Source: Pantoea anthophila (GTDB lineage: Bacteria; Pseudomonadota; Gammaproteobacteria; Enterobacterales; Enterobacteriaceae). From it: 64,000 nt of DNA. The first letter of the stretch is position 1, and each line of letters opens with the position of its first letter. The notes under the pieces were generated by a model. That model was not told the origin of the DNA and did no database searches. It was given only the letters and a program-made list of their open reading frames with translations. Positions 55,990 through 64,000 of this stretch are shown here, one piece after another. The stretch spans positions 186,001-250,000 of the forward strand of contig NZ_VHIZ01000037.1 in assembly GCF_006494375.1 (NCBI RefSeq), given 5' to 3'. The position numbers and the translations under genes were made by a program.

Positions 55990-56599
55990 ACGCTTCCTCT
56001 GCCGGTGTACGACTGCCTGCCACCAGCGCCACGACAAGCGCGGTGATCGCCTGCTCGCCTGCCTGTTTATCGATATCGCCCCGTGCCACCGCGCCTGCGA
56101 TAGCATCCGCGCCCCCCAGCAAGCCCCACATGCCTGCTTCGGCCATTCCGCTGCTGCCCGTAAACGGAGCAAACCAGCGCTGACAGCGGGCAATAAAGTC
56201 GAGCTGATAGTGACGTTTTACCGCAGCGAGTTCAGGCGTGGTGCTGAGCGCGGACAGCAGTTCAGGAATTTCACGTCCTTCCGTCATCACACAATCCACG
56301 TAACAGGCCGCGAGCACGGCCGCTTTTTGCTGCATCTGCATCGGCGCAGCCTCCATGGCCGCTTCCATCCGATCGGTCTGGCGGCGGTCGAAATCGTCAT
56401 ACAATGCCGCCAGCAGACCATGACGGGTCGTGAAGTGATCGTAAACGACGGGCTTACTGACGCCCGCTGCCTCACCCACCCGGGCCAGCGTCAGCGCCTC
56501 GCTGCCCTCGGCCTGCATGATCTGCCAGGCGACTTCTGACAGCTGTCGGCGACGCGCCTCGCGTGACAGACGTTTAGGGGAAGGCTTTTTCGCGGTCAT
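55988..56599 (-). CDS. TetR/AcrR-family transcriptional regulator
   Basis: A 203-residue regulator. The helix-turn-helix is at about 15-60 (SEVAWQIMQAEGSEALTLAR, VGEAAGVSKPVVYDHFTTRH). The C-terminal ligand domain has YDDFDRRQTDRMEAAME and a Gly/Ala-rich last helix. ATG 56599 overlaps the stop of the quinone reductase (ATGA) and has AGGA 6 bases upstream. The pair reductase-TetR is a common arrangement in which the regulator represses its own operon and responds to quinones or electrophiles. It converges on malG. Confidence 0.87.
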   Translation of the reverse strand: MTAKKPSPKRLSREARRRQLSEVAWQIMQAEGSEALTLARVGEAAGVSKPVVYDHFTTRHGLLAALYDDFDRRQTDRMEAAMEAAPMQMQQKAAVLAACYVDCVMTEGREIPELLSALSTTPELAAVKRHYQLDFIARCQRWFAPFTGSSGMAEAGMWGLLGGADAIAGAVARGDIDKQAGEQAITALVVALVAGSRTPAEEA

Positions 56600-57192
56600 G
56601 CGCTTTCCTCTCGGGCAAAAATCCGTTGCCCCCATTGCTGCGCCCGCTGATAGTGTGACTCAGGAAATCCCTCGTCGCTGGTCAGTAGCAACTCGCTGGT
56701 AACCACCGGCGCGCCACAATAATCAAAGATGCCATGATCGATCAGATTCCGCATGCTGCCGAAATAGCCGCGGCGCATGAAAGTTCGCGTATCGGCTGCA
56801 CCCAGCGCGATCAGATGCACGGGAAGATGTCCGAGGCGCTTCACTATCCGGTCATCCTGCTCGTCGAAGGCCCAGCCTGCAATAAAGACCCGATCGATCC
56901 AGCCCTTGAGCTGCGCCGGAAATGACCACCAGTAAATCGGGTAGACCAGCACCAGCGCATCAGCACGATCCAGCCGCTGCTGCTCGGCCAGCACATCCGG
57001 CGGAGTTGCAGCCTCACCATTGAAACGTTGGTGATCGCTGAGCGTAAAACGCGGGTCGAACCCCTCAGCGGCGAGATCGGCCTGTTCAACCGTATGGTGG
57101 CCTGACGCCAGAACCCCCTGCGCAAGCTGGTCCGCAATGCGATGGGTGTGAGCATCATGATTGGGATGGGCAGTTACTATGAGTGCATGCAT
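56596..57192 (-). CDS. NAD(P)H:quinone oxidoreductase (flavodoxin-like)
   Basis: A 198-residue FMN/FAD reductase of the NQO1/KefF/MdaB group. The flavin phosphate loop begins MHALIVTAHPNHDAHTHRIA. LVLVYPIYWWSFPAQLKGWI followed by DRVFIAGWAF is the conserved flavin-ring segment, and FGSMRNLIDHGIFDYCGAP is also typical. It reduces quinones by two electrons and so protects against redox cycling. ATG 57192 has AAGG 8 bases upstream; an in-frame GTG at 57201 is possible. Its stop overlaps the tetR start. Confidence 0.88.
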   Translation of the reverse strand: MHALIVTAHPNHDAHTHRIADQLAQGVLASGHHTVEQADLAAEGFDPRFTLSDHQRFNGEAATPPDVLAEQQRLDRADALVLVYPIYWWSFPAQLKGWIDRVFIAGWAFDEQDDRIVKRLGHLPVHLIALGAADTRTFMRRGYFGSMRNLIDHGIFDYCGAPVVTSELLLTSDEGFPESHYQRAQQWGQRIFAREESA

Positions 57193-57209
57193 CGTCGTCA
57201 CCTTACCTG

Positions 57210-57256
57210 ATTAGCTATTAAGTTACTAAAGGTAGGTTACGGTTAGTAGGTTAGCA
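57210..57256. promoter_or_regulatory. Possible TetR operator upstream of the quinone reductase
   Basis: GTTACTAA (57222-57229) and TTAGTAGG (57243-57250) are imperfect inverted copies, with a related GGTTAC between them and TAGGTTAG after. Several TTAC/GTTA-type units lie within 45 bp, upstream of the reductase start. Confidence 0.35.
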
Positions 57257-57328
57257 AGCGGTAACGTATGCAGAGATTCGGCTGACCGCATTCAGGGTTA
57301 AACCTGCTCATCCCCCTACGGCCAGCCG

Positions 57329-57997
57329 TTAACGACGATAAGCCAGCGAGCGCACCAGCCAGTCGCCCAGTTTCTGAATCAGCATCACCAGCGCCAGCAG
57401 CACGACAATGGTCGCTGCCATGATCTGATTATCGAAGCGCTGATAGCCGTAACGAATCGCCAGATCCCCCAGTCCGCCGCCGCCGACCACGCCGGCCATC
57501 GCCGAGAAGCCAATCAGCATCACAATCGTCAGGGTGATCCCTGCCACCAGCGCAGGCAACGCCTCCGGCAGCAGCACGCGGCTGACGATATGCCACAGAT
57601 TGCCCCCCATCGACACCACCGCCTCAATGCGGCCGCGATCGACTTCATCCAGCGCGTTCTCCACGATGCGCGCAAAGAAGGGAAACGCCCCCAGGGTAAT
57701 CGGTACGATCGCAGCGGTACTGCCCAGCGTGGTGCCAACCAGCAGGCGGGTAAAGGGGATAAGCGCGATCAGGAGCACGACAAACGGCAGCGCGCGTCCG
57801 GTATTCACCAGCGTGTTCAGCAGGAGAGAGATAGCGCGATTGGGCAGAATACCCTGTGGGCGGGTCAGAAACAGCAGGACGCCCACCGGCAATCCGATAG
57901 CGACGGTAAAAAGCGCTGCCAGCAGCACCATATAGAGCGTTTCGCCTGTGGCATTCAGCAGCAGTTCCTGAAAACGATCGCGGGTCATGCTACGCAT
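57329..57997 (-). CDS. MetI-type ABC transporter permease
   Basis: A 222-residue permease of the methionine-uptake (MetI/D-methionine) family with five predicted helices. The ATPase-docking loop is [40 protein letters not shown] and the terminal [17 protein letters not shown] are strong MetI signatures. Its N-terminus overlaps the ATPase gene by 13 bp; ATG 57988 (ATGA overlap) is an alternative start. The three-gene set plus a dioxygenase suggests that the substrate may not be methionine itself. Confidence 0.87.
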   Translation of the reverse strand: MRSMTRDRFQELLLNATGETLYMVLLAALFTVAIGLPVGVLLFLTRPQGILPNRAISLLLNTLVNTGRALPFVVLLIALIPFTRLLVGTTLGSTAAIVPITLGAFPFFARIVENALDEVDRGRIEAVVSMGGNLWHIVSRVLLPEALPALVAGITLTIVMLIGFSAMAGVVGGGGLGDLAIRYGYQRFDNQIMAATIVVLLALVMLIQKLGDWLVRSLAYRR

Positions 57998-58773
57998 CGG
58001 GTAAGAGCCTCCCGCTGATATTTTTCGATAAACGCCCTGTCCGCCTCGCCATCCTTCAGCAGCATCGTGCGGAGACGACCCTCTTCGCGTCCCATGATCT
58101 GGCTGAGGGTGCCGCTTTCCACCAGCTGCCCCTTCTCCAGCAGCGCGGCACCGTCACAGATACGCTTCACTACCGCCATCTCATGCGTGATCAGGACGAT
58201 GGTGATATTCAGCTGCTGCTGAATATCTGCCAGCAGATCAAGAATGGAGAGGGTGGTTTCCGGGTCCAGTGCGCTGGTCGCCTCATCGCACAGCAGATAG
58301 CGGGGACGGGCCGCCAGCGCGCGGGCGATGCCGACACGCTGTTTCTGTCCCCCGGAGAGCTGTGATGGCCAGGCCGTTGCAAAGGCTGTCAGTCCCACCA
58401 GATCCAGCAGCGAGGTCACGCGGGCGTGGCGTTCGGCCCTGGGTATCCCGGCAATCTCCAGCGCCAGGTCAATATTGTCCCGCACGTTGCGGGAATGGAG
58501 CAGATTAAAGTGCTGAAAGATCATCCCCATCTGCTGCCGTTGCTGGCGGAGCTGCGCCAGACTCAGTCGGGAGATATCTTCCCCATCGATCTCAATCAGA
58601 CCGCTGGAGGGACTCTCCAGCCGGTTCAGGCAGCGCAGCAGCGTGCTTTTACCCGCCCCGCTTCGCCCCAGTATGCCGAAGATCGACCCTTCACTGATGG
58701 TGAGAGAGATATCGTCTAACGCTGGCGCGGGTGCGCCAGCATAGTGTTTGCTGAGGTGACGGATATTAATCAT
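57985..58773 (-). CDS. MetN-type ABC transporter ATPase
   Basis: A 262-residue ATPase. Walker A is [17 protein letters not shown], the Q-loop region is [11 protein letters not shown], the signature is [15 protein letters not shown], Walker B is [13 protein letters not shown] and the switch His is LITHEMAVV. Canonical MetN has about 340 residues, with a C-terminal ACT-like domain that lets methionine inhibit transport. That domain is missing here, so the importer should lack methionine trans-inhibition. It overlaps metQ-type (8 bp) and metI-type (13 bp) neighbours, so all three are coupled. Confidence 0.88.
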   Translation of the reverse strand: MINIRHLSKHYAGAPAPALDDISLTISEGSIFGILGRSGAGKSTLLRCLNRLESPSSGLIEIDGEDISRLSLAQLRQQRQQMGMIFQHFNLLHSRNVRDNIDLALEIAGIPRAERHARVTSLLDLVGLTAFATAWPSQLSGGQKQRVGIARALAARPRYLLCDEATSALDPETTLSILDLLADIQQQLNITIVLITHEMAVVKRICDGAALLEKGQLVESGTLSQIMGREEGRLRTMLLKDGEADRAFIEKYQREALTRCVA

Positions 58774-59575
58774 GCTGATTATCCGCGACCGGAATCACGG
58801 AGCCCTGGTAGTTTTTCCGGATAAATGCAGCTACCTGCGGCGAACGCAGATCCTTTGCCAGCTGCACGACGCGGGGATCTTTTTCCAGTGCCGGGGTGGT
58901 GACCAGCAGGTTGGCATACGGGTTATGCGCAGCGGACTCCAGACCCAGCGCATCTTTGGCCGGATTCAGCCCCGCTTCCAGCGCATAGTTGCCGTTGATG
59001 ATCGCGGCATCAACATCATCCAGCGAGCGTGGCAACTGAGGCGATTCAATCTCGATGATTTTGATTTTCTTCGGGTTTTCGCTGATATCTTTCGGCGTCA
59101 CCAGCGTGGAGCCCGCTTCACCCTGCGCCCGGAGTTTAATGACCCCTTTATCCTGCAAGAGCCACAGCGCACGGCTCAGGTTGGTGGTGTTGTTGGGTAC
59201 CGCAATGCTGGCACCCTCTGGCAACGCCGCCAGCGACTTCACTTTGCGCGAGTAGATCCCCAGTGGCTCAATGTGCACACTGGCGACGACGGCAAAGGTC
59301 TTACCCAGCGCCTTTTCCTGATCTTTCAGGTAGGGCAGATGCTGGAAGTAGTTCGCATCCACATCCCCGGAGGCGAGCAGTTCATTGGCGTTTACCCCAC
59401 CGCTCAGCTCCACGATCCTGATGTCGAGTTTGGGATCCAGCGTTTTAACGTACTCCAGAATTTCGGCATGTGGCACCGGATCCGCAGCCACACGCAGCGG
59501 CGCAGCCTGCAGACTTTGAGCAATCAGCAGTGAAAGACCGGCCAGAGCCAGAACGCGCTTTTTAATCATCATCAT
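58766..59575 (-). CDS. MetQ/NlpA-type substrate-binding protein
   Basis: A 269-residue binding protein of the NlpA/MetQ family. It has [32 protein letters not shown] with HLPYL, and [14 protein letters not shown], which are family hallmarks. The leader ([20 protein letters not shown], then AAPLRV) ends in a signal peptidase I-type site. There is no Cys for lipidation, unlike classical MetQ lipoproteins, so it should be free in the periplasm. The ligand could be methionine or a related amino or sulphur compound. Three ATGs in a row precede IKKR; I used the first. Confidence 0.86.
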   Translation of the reverse strand: MMMIKKRVLALAGLSLLIAQSLQAAPLRVAADPVPHAEILEYVKTLDPKLDIRIVELSGGVNANELLASGDVDANYFQHLPYLKDQEKALGKTFAVVASVHIEPLGIYSRKVKSLAALPEGASIAVPNNTTNLSRALWLLQDKGVIKLRAQGEAGSTLVTPKDISENPKKIKIIEIESPQLPRSLDDVDAAIINGNYALEAGLNPAKDALGLESAAHNPYANLLVTTPALEKDPRVVQLAKDLRSPQVAAFIRKNYQGSVIPVADNQHD

Positions 59576-59590
59576 TTATCTCTTATGGTT

Positions 59591-60610
59591 TTAGTGGGAG
59601 GTGTGTTCAGGATAAAAACGCTCTGCAACTTCCGGATGCGAACGCAGCCGGCCTTTGAGGTAATTCCAGCCGACTTCACGCAGCAGCGGGTTGAGCGGAT
59701 CGCTGGCCGGTCCCTGAGCCAGCCCGGCCAGTTGCGGGGGCAGCGGGTAGATCGGCACAACGGCATCGAGCTGCGCACCGAGGAAAAAGGCGATAGAGAG
59801 GCGCTCGCGGCTTTGCGGGGGCGATACCACCCGATGAACGGTGGCGCGCAGATAGCCATTGGTCGCCAGCTCCAGCAGCTCGCCAATGTTCACCACAAAC
59901 GCGCCCGGTTTGGGTAAGGCATCGATCCAGTTGTCCGGCGTCACTTCCACCTGAAGACCCGGCTGATCGTCCTGCAGCAGCATCGTCAGGAAGCCGGAAT
60001 CTTTGTGCGCGCCGACGCCCTGGCGGGATTCGCCCTCGCTACGGCCGGGGTAGCGGATAAGCTTGATATGTTCGTTGGGATAGTCGCCATAGAGATTGTC
60101 AAAGGCGTTGCGCGGCAGATGGAGCGCTTCGGCAAAGGCGCGCAGCAGCTCCAGCGCAACGGCGGTCATCTGCTGCTGCCAGCGGGTGACGACGGTCTGC
60201 AGTTCCGGCAGGGCTTCAGGCCACTGATTGGGGCCCTGCATCCGTTGCCAGGTGGGCGAGTCGGCGGTTACAGGCAGCGCTTCGCGTTCAGCACCAATGT
60301 CAAACTGCTCGCGAAAATCGGGCTGGCTGCGGGTTATCTCCACGCCGGCCAGGTTATAACCGCGAAAATGAGGCGAATTGGCCATCCTGACGGCACTTTT
60401 GTCCGCCTGTGGCAGGGCAAAAAACTGGCGTGCGACCTGCTGAACCTCATCGGATAACGCGCGGTCGATCCCGTGGTTGATCAGATAGAAGAAACCTACC
60501 TCACGCGCCGCCTGGCTGAGTTTCTCGCGTGACTGTTGCTGCTGCTGTTGATCTCCCGATAACAGTGCGAAATCAATAACCGGTAATTCTGCTGATGTTA
60601 ACGCGCCCAT
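59591..60610 (-). CDS. 2-oxoglutarate/Fe(II) dioxygenase, isopenicillin-N-synthase-like
   Basis: A 339-residue non-haem iron oxygenase. The N-terminal cap has LPVIDFALLSGD, GFFYLINHGID and FRGYNLAG. The jelly-roll core holds the iron ligands H202 and D204 (GVGAHKDSGFLTMLLQD) and H259 (RATVHRVVSP), and the 2-oxoglutarate-binding R270-x-S272 (ERLSIAFFLG). All catalytic residues are present. It oxidises an unknown substrate in the cytoplasm. It is the first gene of a run with the MetQ-, MetN- and MetI-type genes (15-bp gap), so the importer probably supplies its substrate. ATG 60610 is preferred over an upstream in-frame GTG. Confidence 0.86.
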   Translation of the reverse strand: MGALTSAELPVIDFALLSGDQQQQQQSREKLSQAAREVGFFYLINHGIDRALSDEVQQVARQFFALPQADKSAVRMANSPHFRGYNLAGVEITRSQPDFREQFDIGAEREALPVTADSPTWQRMQGPNQWPEALPELQTVVTRWQQQMTAVALELLRAFAEALHLPRNAFDNLYGDYPNEHIKLIRYPGRSEGESRQGVGAHKDSGFLTMLLQDDQPGLQVEVTPDNWIDALPKPGAFVVNIGELLELATNGYLRATVHRVVSPPQSRERLSIAFFLGAQLDAVVPIYPLPPQLAGLAQGPASDPLNPLLREVGWNYLKGRLRSHPEVAERFYPEHTSH

Positions 60611-61074
60611 GTTTAACACTCTGTTGGTCTGGAATAGCAGTACACTGCCACTGCATTTATGCGTTAACTACCAACTAATCCTGCTATGGATATGCGGCGA
60701 ACGGAAATATCGCGCTGCACCCCAGTCAAAAGATCCGCAGATTACTCTGGTTGCCGGATGAGACATTCTGGTGCGCGTCAGGCTTGCCGACGCCTGCTGG
60801 CCGGAATCATCCTGCGCCGGATGTTACGAAATGTTTATGGCCGTAAGCAGAGATGAATAAGATTACTATGCTGACTTTGTCAGTAAAAGTAGTTATTTAC
60901 GCTGAAAACTTGCAATACCTTACAATTGTGGTCTAAGGTTTGCCCCTGCGGTTAATTGCCGCTTCACTTAAAACTTATTCGGCTTCTTATAGCTTTCATT
61001 TCCACGGTTTCTTCTGACCCTTATTTTCGGCTGCGAAAGCTATAAGACTCCTTCATTCAGCAGTTGAGGAGTTT
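60611..61074. promoter_or_regulatory. Divergent region, dioxygenase / proP
   Basis: This 464-bp gap carries the promoters of the dioxygenase-importer operon and of proP. The only clear structure is the 13-bp inverted repeat at 60985-61047. No open frame is credible. Confidence 0.4.
60985..61047 (+). promoter_or_regulatory. 13-bp inverted repeat in the proP leader
   Basis: TCTTATAGCTTTC (60985-60997) and GAAAGCTATAAGA (61035-61047) are perfect inverted copies, 37 bp apart. The repeat ends 27 bp before the proP start, just ahead of the GAGGAG ribosome binding site. It could form a stem-loop in the mRNA leader or a split operator. Confidence 0.6.
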
Positions 61075-62541
61075 ATGGACACCAGAAACAGATCGTCTGA
61101 CCATGCAAAGAAACATTTCTGGAACAGGAAGCAAAAAGAGCTGACTGTTGATGACATTACCGTGATCGATAACGACATGCTGAAGCGTGCCGTTGGCGCA
61201 GCCGCGTTAGGTAATGCGATGGAATGGTTCGACTTCGGCGTTTACAGCTACCTCGCCGTTATCATCGGCAAGGTCTTCTTCCCGGACGCCAACAACGCCG
61301 TGCAGCTCATCGCCACCTTTGGTACGTTCGCAGCGGCCTTCCTGGTCCGCCCGATTGGCGGCCTGGTGTTTGGCCCACTGGGTGACCGTATCGGCCGACA
61401 GAAAGTGCTGGCGATGACGATGATCATGATGTCGATTGGCACATTCTGCATCGGCCTGATCCCGGCCTATTCCTCCATTGGCATCATGGCACCGATCCTG
61501 CTGCTGGTGGCGCGTCTGATCCAGGGCTTTTCGACCGGCGGCGAGTATGGCGGCGCAGCGACCTTTATTGCGGAGTACTCCACCGATAAACGCCGTGGCT
61601 TCATGGGCAGCTTCCTGGAGTTCGGCACCATTGGTGGTTACCTGCTGGGTGCCAGCCTGGTGACGGTGATGACCACCCTGATGTCAAACGAGGCGATGAT
61701 GTCCTGGGGCTGGCGCGTGCCCTTCTTTATCGCCGCGCCGCTGGGTCTGTTTGGTCTCTATGTGCGACTGAAGCTGGAAGAGACTCCGGCCTTCCAGCAG
61801 CACATGGAAAAACAGGAGGCGCTGGAGCAGAGCAAACCGCGCCTGACCCTGATGCAGATGCTGAGCAAATACCGTGCGCCAATGCTGAAATGTATCGGTC
61901 TGGTGCTGCTGTTTAACGTCTCTAACTACATGCTGACCTCCTATATGCCTAGTTATCTGACCGGCGTACTGGGTCTGCCTGAACTGAGTGGCCTGCTGCT
62001 GGTGATGGTGGCGATGTTTGTGATGATGCCGCTGACGCTGCTGTGGGGCCGCTGGACGGACCGCATCGGGCGTCGGCCGGTGATTGGCTTTGGTGCGGTG
62101 GGTCTGATCCTGCTCGCGATTCCGAGCTTTATGCTGATCGGTTCCGGTAACATGTGGGCAGTATTCGGCGGCCTGCTGATTCTGGGCGTGCTGCACACCT
62201 GCTTCAGCGGCACCATGCCTTCAACGCTGCCTGCGCTGTTCACGACCGATATCCGTTACAGTGCGCTGGCCATTGGCTTTAACCTGTCGGTCTCCCTGTT
62301 TGGCGGAACCACCCCGCTGATCACGGCGTGGCTGGTCGATACCAGTAAAAACACCATGATGCCGGCCTACTACATGATGGGTGCGGGTATCATCGGTCTG
62401 CTGACTATTCTGACCGTCCGTGAAACCGCCCGGCAGCCGCTGACCGGTTCATCGCCAGCGGTGGCGACCAAAGCGGAAGCGCATCGCCTGATTGATAAGC
62501 TGCGTAAGCGCTCAAAATCTTCAGCGCCCGCCGCGCATTAA
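61075..62541 (+). CDS. proP: Osmoprotectant/proline:H+ symporter ProP
   Basis: A 488-residue MHS transporter very similar to E. coli ProP: VGAAALGNAMEWFDFGVYSY, FGPLGDRIGRQKVLAMTM, LIQGFSTGGEYGGAATFIAE, RLKLEETPAFQQH and MPAYYMMGAGIIGLLTILTV. ProP takes up glycine betaine, proline and ectoine when osmolality rises. E. coli ProP ends with an antiparallel coiled coil; here the tail after RETARQPL is short (HRLIDKLRKRSKSSAP) and has no heptad run, as in ProP variants with a shifted osmotic response. The GAGGAG site is only 3 bases from the ATG. It is followed by a terminator. Confidence 0.93.
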   Translation: MDTRNRSSDHAKKHFWNRKQKELTVDDITVIDNDMLKRAVGAAALGNAMEWFDFGVYSYLAVIIGKVFFPDANNAVQLIATFGTFAAAFLVRPIGGLVFGPLGDRIGRQKVLAMTMIMMSIGTFCIGLIPAYSSIGIMAPILLLVARLIQGFSTGGEYGGAATFIAEYSTDKRRGFMGSFLEFGTIGGYLLGASLVTVMTTLMSNEAMMSWGWRVPFFIAAPLGLFGLYVRLKLEETPAFQQHMEKQEALEQSKPRLTLMQMLSKYRAPMLKCIGLVLLFNVSNYMLTSYMPSYLTGVLGLPELSGLLLVMVAMFVMMPLTLLWGRWTDRIGRRPVIGFGAVGLILLAIPSFMLIGSGNMWAVFGGLLILGVLHTCFSGTMPSTLPALFTTDIRYSALAIGFNLSVSLFGGTTPLITAWLVDTSKNTMMPAYYMMGAGIIGLLTILTVRETARQPLTGSSPAVATKAEAHRLIDKLRKRSKSSAPAAH

Positions 62542-62548
62542 GTCTGAA

Positions 62549-62577
62549 AACACCCTGCTCTGCAGGGTGTTTTTTTA
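62549..62577 (+). terminator. Rho-independent terminator of proP
   Basis: AACACCCTGC-TCT-GCAGGGTGTT is a 10-bp perfect stem with a 3-base loop; seven or more T follow. It lies 7 bp after the proP stop. Confidence 0.95.
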
Positions 62578-62626
62578 TCTGACGCCTCTTCCTCTTTTTC
62601 CGGCATCACCTCAGCGCCCGGAGTCG

Positions 62627-63217
62627 TCATCCCTCTGACTTCACGCCCTGCCGGAAACGCGCCACTTTCGCCCGATTACCGCACAGCGCCATGCTGCACC
62701 AGCGACGGCGATGCGCTTTGGTACGATCGTAAAACCACAGGTTACAGGCGGGATGTTCACAAGCGCGTACCCGGCTGAAATCCGCCTGGGCCAGCAGGCT
62801 GGCAGCCTGTTCTGCAACCCGCCCCAGTCGCTGCATTGCGCTCTGAGCAGGATAAATCCGGCGGATCTGCAACGTCCCCTGCTCTGTGACGAGCTGCATA
62901 TGGCTGATCGCCTCGCCCAGCCAGGCATTCAGCACCCGCACATCTATCGCTTCACCCGCCTTCTGTTGCTGCACCATGTCGCGAATGTTGTCCCGCAGCT
63001 GACGGGCAGCCTGCAACAGCGTGCCAGCTTCAGAGTGCGCTGCCGGGCCGTCTGTAGCCAGTCCGGCCTGCTGAAGCCATGCGTCAACATCCTCATCGGT
63101 TTGCCAGAAATCGTGCGGCTGACCGTCCACGATGGCGACGGTATTAATGAAGTCCAGCGCCGGATGATCGGCCAGAAACCACGGCCCCTGCGCGGTGGAT
63201 GATTGTGTTTCTGCCAT
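62627..63217 (-). CDS. CGNR zinc-finger / ABATE-domain protein
   Basis: A 196-residue protein. The N-terminal ABATE domain (about 1-140) has FLADHPALDFINTVA. The C-terminal CGNR zinc finger (about 150-190) reads CEHPACNLWFYDRTKAHRRR followed by WCSMALCGNRAKVARFR, with all four cysteines present. Such proteins are thought to be stress-related transcription regulators. ATG 63217 has GAGG 7 bases upstream; the open frame continues to 63304 without a good start. It is divergent from an alpha/beta hydrolase gene, a common pairing that suggests it regulates that gene. Confidence 0.85.
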   Translation of the reverse strand: MAETQSSTAQGPWFLADHPALDFINTVAIVDGQPHDFWQTDEDVDAWLQQAGLATDGPAAHSEAGTLLQAARQLRDNIRDMVQQQKAGEAIDVRVLNAWLGEAISHMQLVTEQGTLQIRRIYPAQSAMQRLGRVAEQAASLLAQADFSRVRACEHPACNLWFYDRTKAHRRRWCSMALCGNRAKVARFRQGVKSEG

Positions 63218-63280
63218 GTTAATGCCTCTCCTGGGAGTCTCGCCTGGCACCAGTGTCACCGATAAAAGACGCATTATACA

Positions 63281-63343
63281 GTTACAAACAGACCATGTAA
63301 CCACTTAAATCATCATTGACAGGTTACCAAAAGGCAGCATAAT
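63281..63343 (+). promoter_or_regulatory. Promoter of the alpha/beta hydrolase with possible operator
   Basis: TTGACA (63316-63321) and CATAAT (63338-63343) are spaced 16 bp. GTTAC (63281-63285), GTAAC (63297-63301) and GGTTACC (63322-63328) recur around it and may be regulator half-sites. Confidence 0.6.
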
Positions 63344-63395
63344 CAGCATCAGTAACCCCTAATAGACGAATTTACCAGTTACAGGAGTGTCAGCT

Positions 63396-64000
63396 ATGAC
63401 CGCCCACGCTATTCAACATCGCTATCTGCAGGCCGATGGGGTCAATATCTTCTATCGGGAAGCGGGCGATCCTTCCCACCCGGTACTGTTACTGCTGCAT
63501 GGCTTTCCCACCTCGTCACATCAGTTTCGTCACCTTATTCCTCTGCTGGCTGACAGGTTTCACCTTATCGCGCCCGATCTGCCCGGCTTTGGCTTTACTG
63601 ACGTTCCCGCTGAGCGTCACTACAGCTGGACTTTCGACGCACTCGGTCAGACGCTGACCGCTTTCGTGGATGCGCTGGGTCTGAAACGTTATGCCCTGTA
63701 TGTTTTCGACTATGGTGCCCCTGCCGGTCTGCGTCTGGCCCTCGCCCGGCCTGAGCGTGTCAGCGGACTGATATCGCAAAACGGCAATGCCTATCTGGAG
63801 GGACTGGGAGAAGCCTGGGCGCCGGTGCGTGCTTACTGGGACGACCCCAGCGAAGCTAAGGGTCAGGTGGTGCGCGACACCGTCCTGACGCCGGAAGCGA
63901 TCAAGTGGCAATACACGCATGGCGTCAGCGATCCGCAGTTAATTGCGCCGGAGACGTATACGCTGGACACCCTGCTGATGGAGCGACCCGGTAATAAAGC
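63396..64000 (+). CDS. Alpha/beta hydrolase, haloalkane dehalogenase/epoxide hydrolase type (3' cut)
   Basis: The frame opens at ATG 63396 (AGGAG 9 bases upstream) and is still open at the window end, giving 201 residues. The oxyanion segment is LLLLHGFPTSSHQFRHL (HGFP at 35-38), followed by APDLPGFGFTD. The nucleophile elbow reads YVFDYGAPAGLRLAL, with Asp at 105 rather than Ser, the pattern of haloalkane dehalogenases, epoxide hydrolases and dehalogenase-like proteins. The catalytic His is beyond the window. It is paired divergently with the CGNR regulator. The substrate is unknown. Confidence 0.88.
   Translation, partial: MTAHAIQHRYLQADGVNIFYREAGDPSHPVLLLLHGFPTSSHQFRHLIPLLADRFHLIAPDLPGFGFTDVPAERHYSWTFDALGQTLTAFVDALGLKRYALYVFDYGAPAGLRLALARPERVSGLISQNGNAYLEGLGEAWAPVRAYWDDPSEAKGQVVRDTVLTPEAIKWQYTHGVSDPQLIAPETYTLDTLLMERPGNK

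Overview
The window looks like chromosome or megaplasmid DNA of a plant- or environment-associated enterobacterium of the Erwiniaceae, most likely Pantoea. I base this on overall GC content, on close similarity to Escherichia coli proteins (DcuS/DcuR, Mqo, YfiRNB, MalT/P/Q/M/K/E/F/G, LamB, ProP), and on a dat-ddc pair. No replication, partition, rRNA or tRNA gene is present, so the replicon cannot be decided from this sequence.

Layout. 0-3.7 kb: end of a TetR-type regulator, then dat-ddc (1,3-diaminopropane synthesis) closed by a strong terminator. 3.8-10.6 kb: an MHS-family transporter, a VF530-type small protein, and an operon of DUF2848 protein, amidase, EthD-like protein and a second MHS transporter, divergent from its likely FCD/GntR regulator. 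10.6-22.9 kb: an accessory region, partly A+T-rich. It holds an orphan type VI effector module (Eag-type chaperone, PAAR toxin with an ADP-ribosyl-cyclase-like C-terminus, small immunity protein), a DUF2625 gene, a GlxA-type regulator divergent from an isonitrile-hydratase-like gene and an HD (cyanamide-hydratase-like) gene, a GntR/MFS/isochorismatase trio, a toxin-antitoxin pair, a short tyrosine recombinase and small enzymes. Seven full or partial copies of one palindromic intergenic repeat lie only in this region. 22.9-35.2 kb: a C4-dicarboxylate block (mqo, dcuSR, apbE, a soluble NADH:fumarate reductase-like three-domain flavoprotein, a DASS transporter, class I fumarase) with a textbook FNR site. 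35.2-40.4 kb: two SDR-type proteins, a LysR regulator and the yfiRNB cyclic-di-GMP module. 40.6-55.9 kb: a complete contiguous maltose regulon (malT, malPQ, malM-lamB-malK, malEFG). 55.9-64 kb: a quinone reductase-TetR pair, a MetNIQ-type ABC importer with a 2-oxoglutarate dioxygenase, proP, and a CGNR regulator divergent from an alpha/beta hydrolase cut by the window edge.

How it works together. The mal genes take up maltodextrin (LamB, MalEFGK) and degrade it (MalPQ) under MalT. The dicarboxylate block senses external C4-acids (DcuSR), imports them, interconverts malate and fumarate, and could use fumarate as a cytosolic sink for NADH electrons when oxygen is short. The most novel-looking item is the PAAR effector, whose C-terminus lines up with the four active-site residues of CD38-type NAD cyclases.
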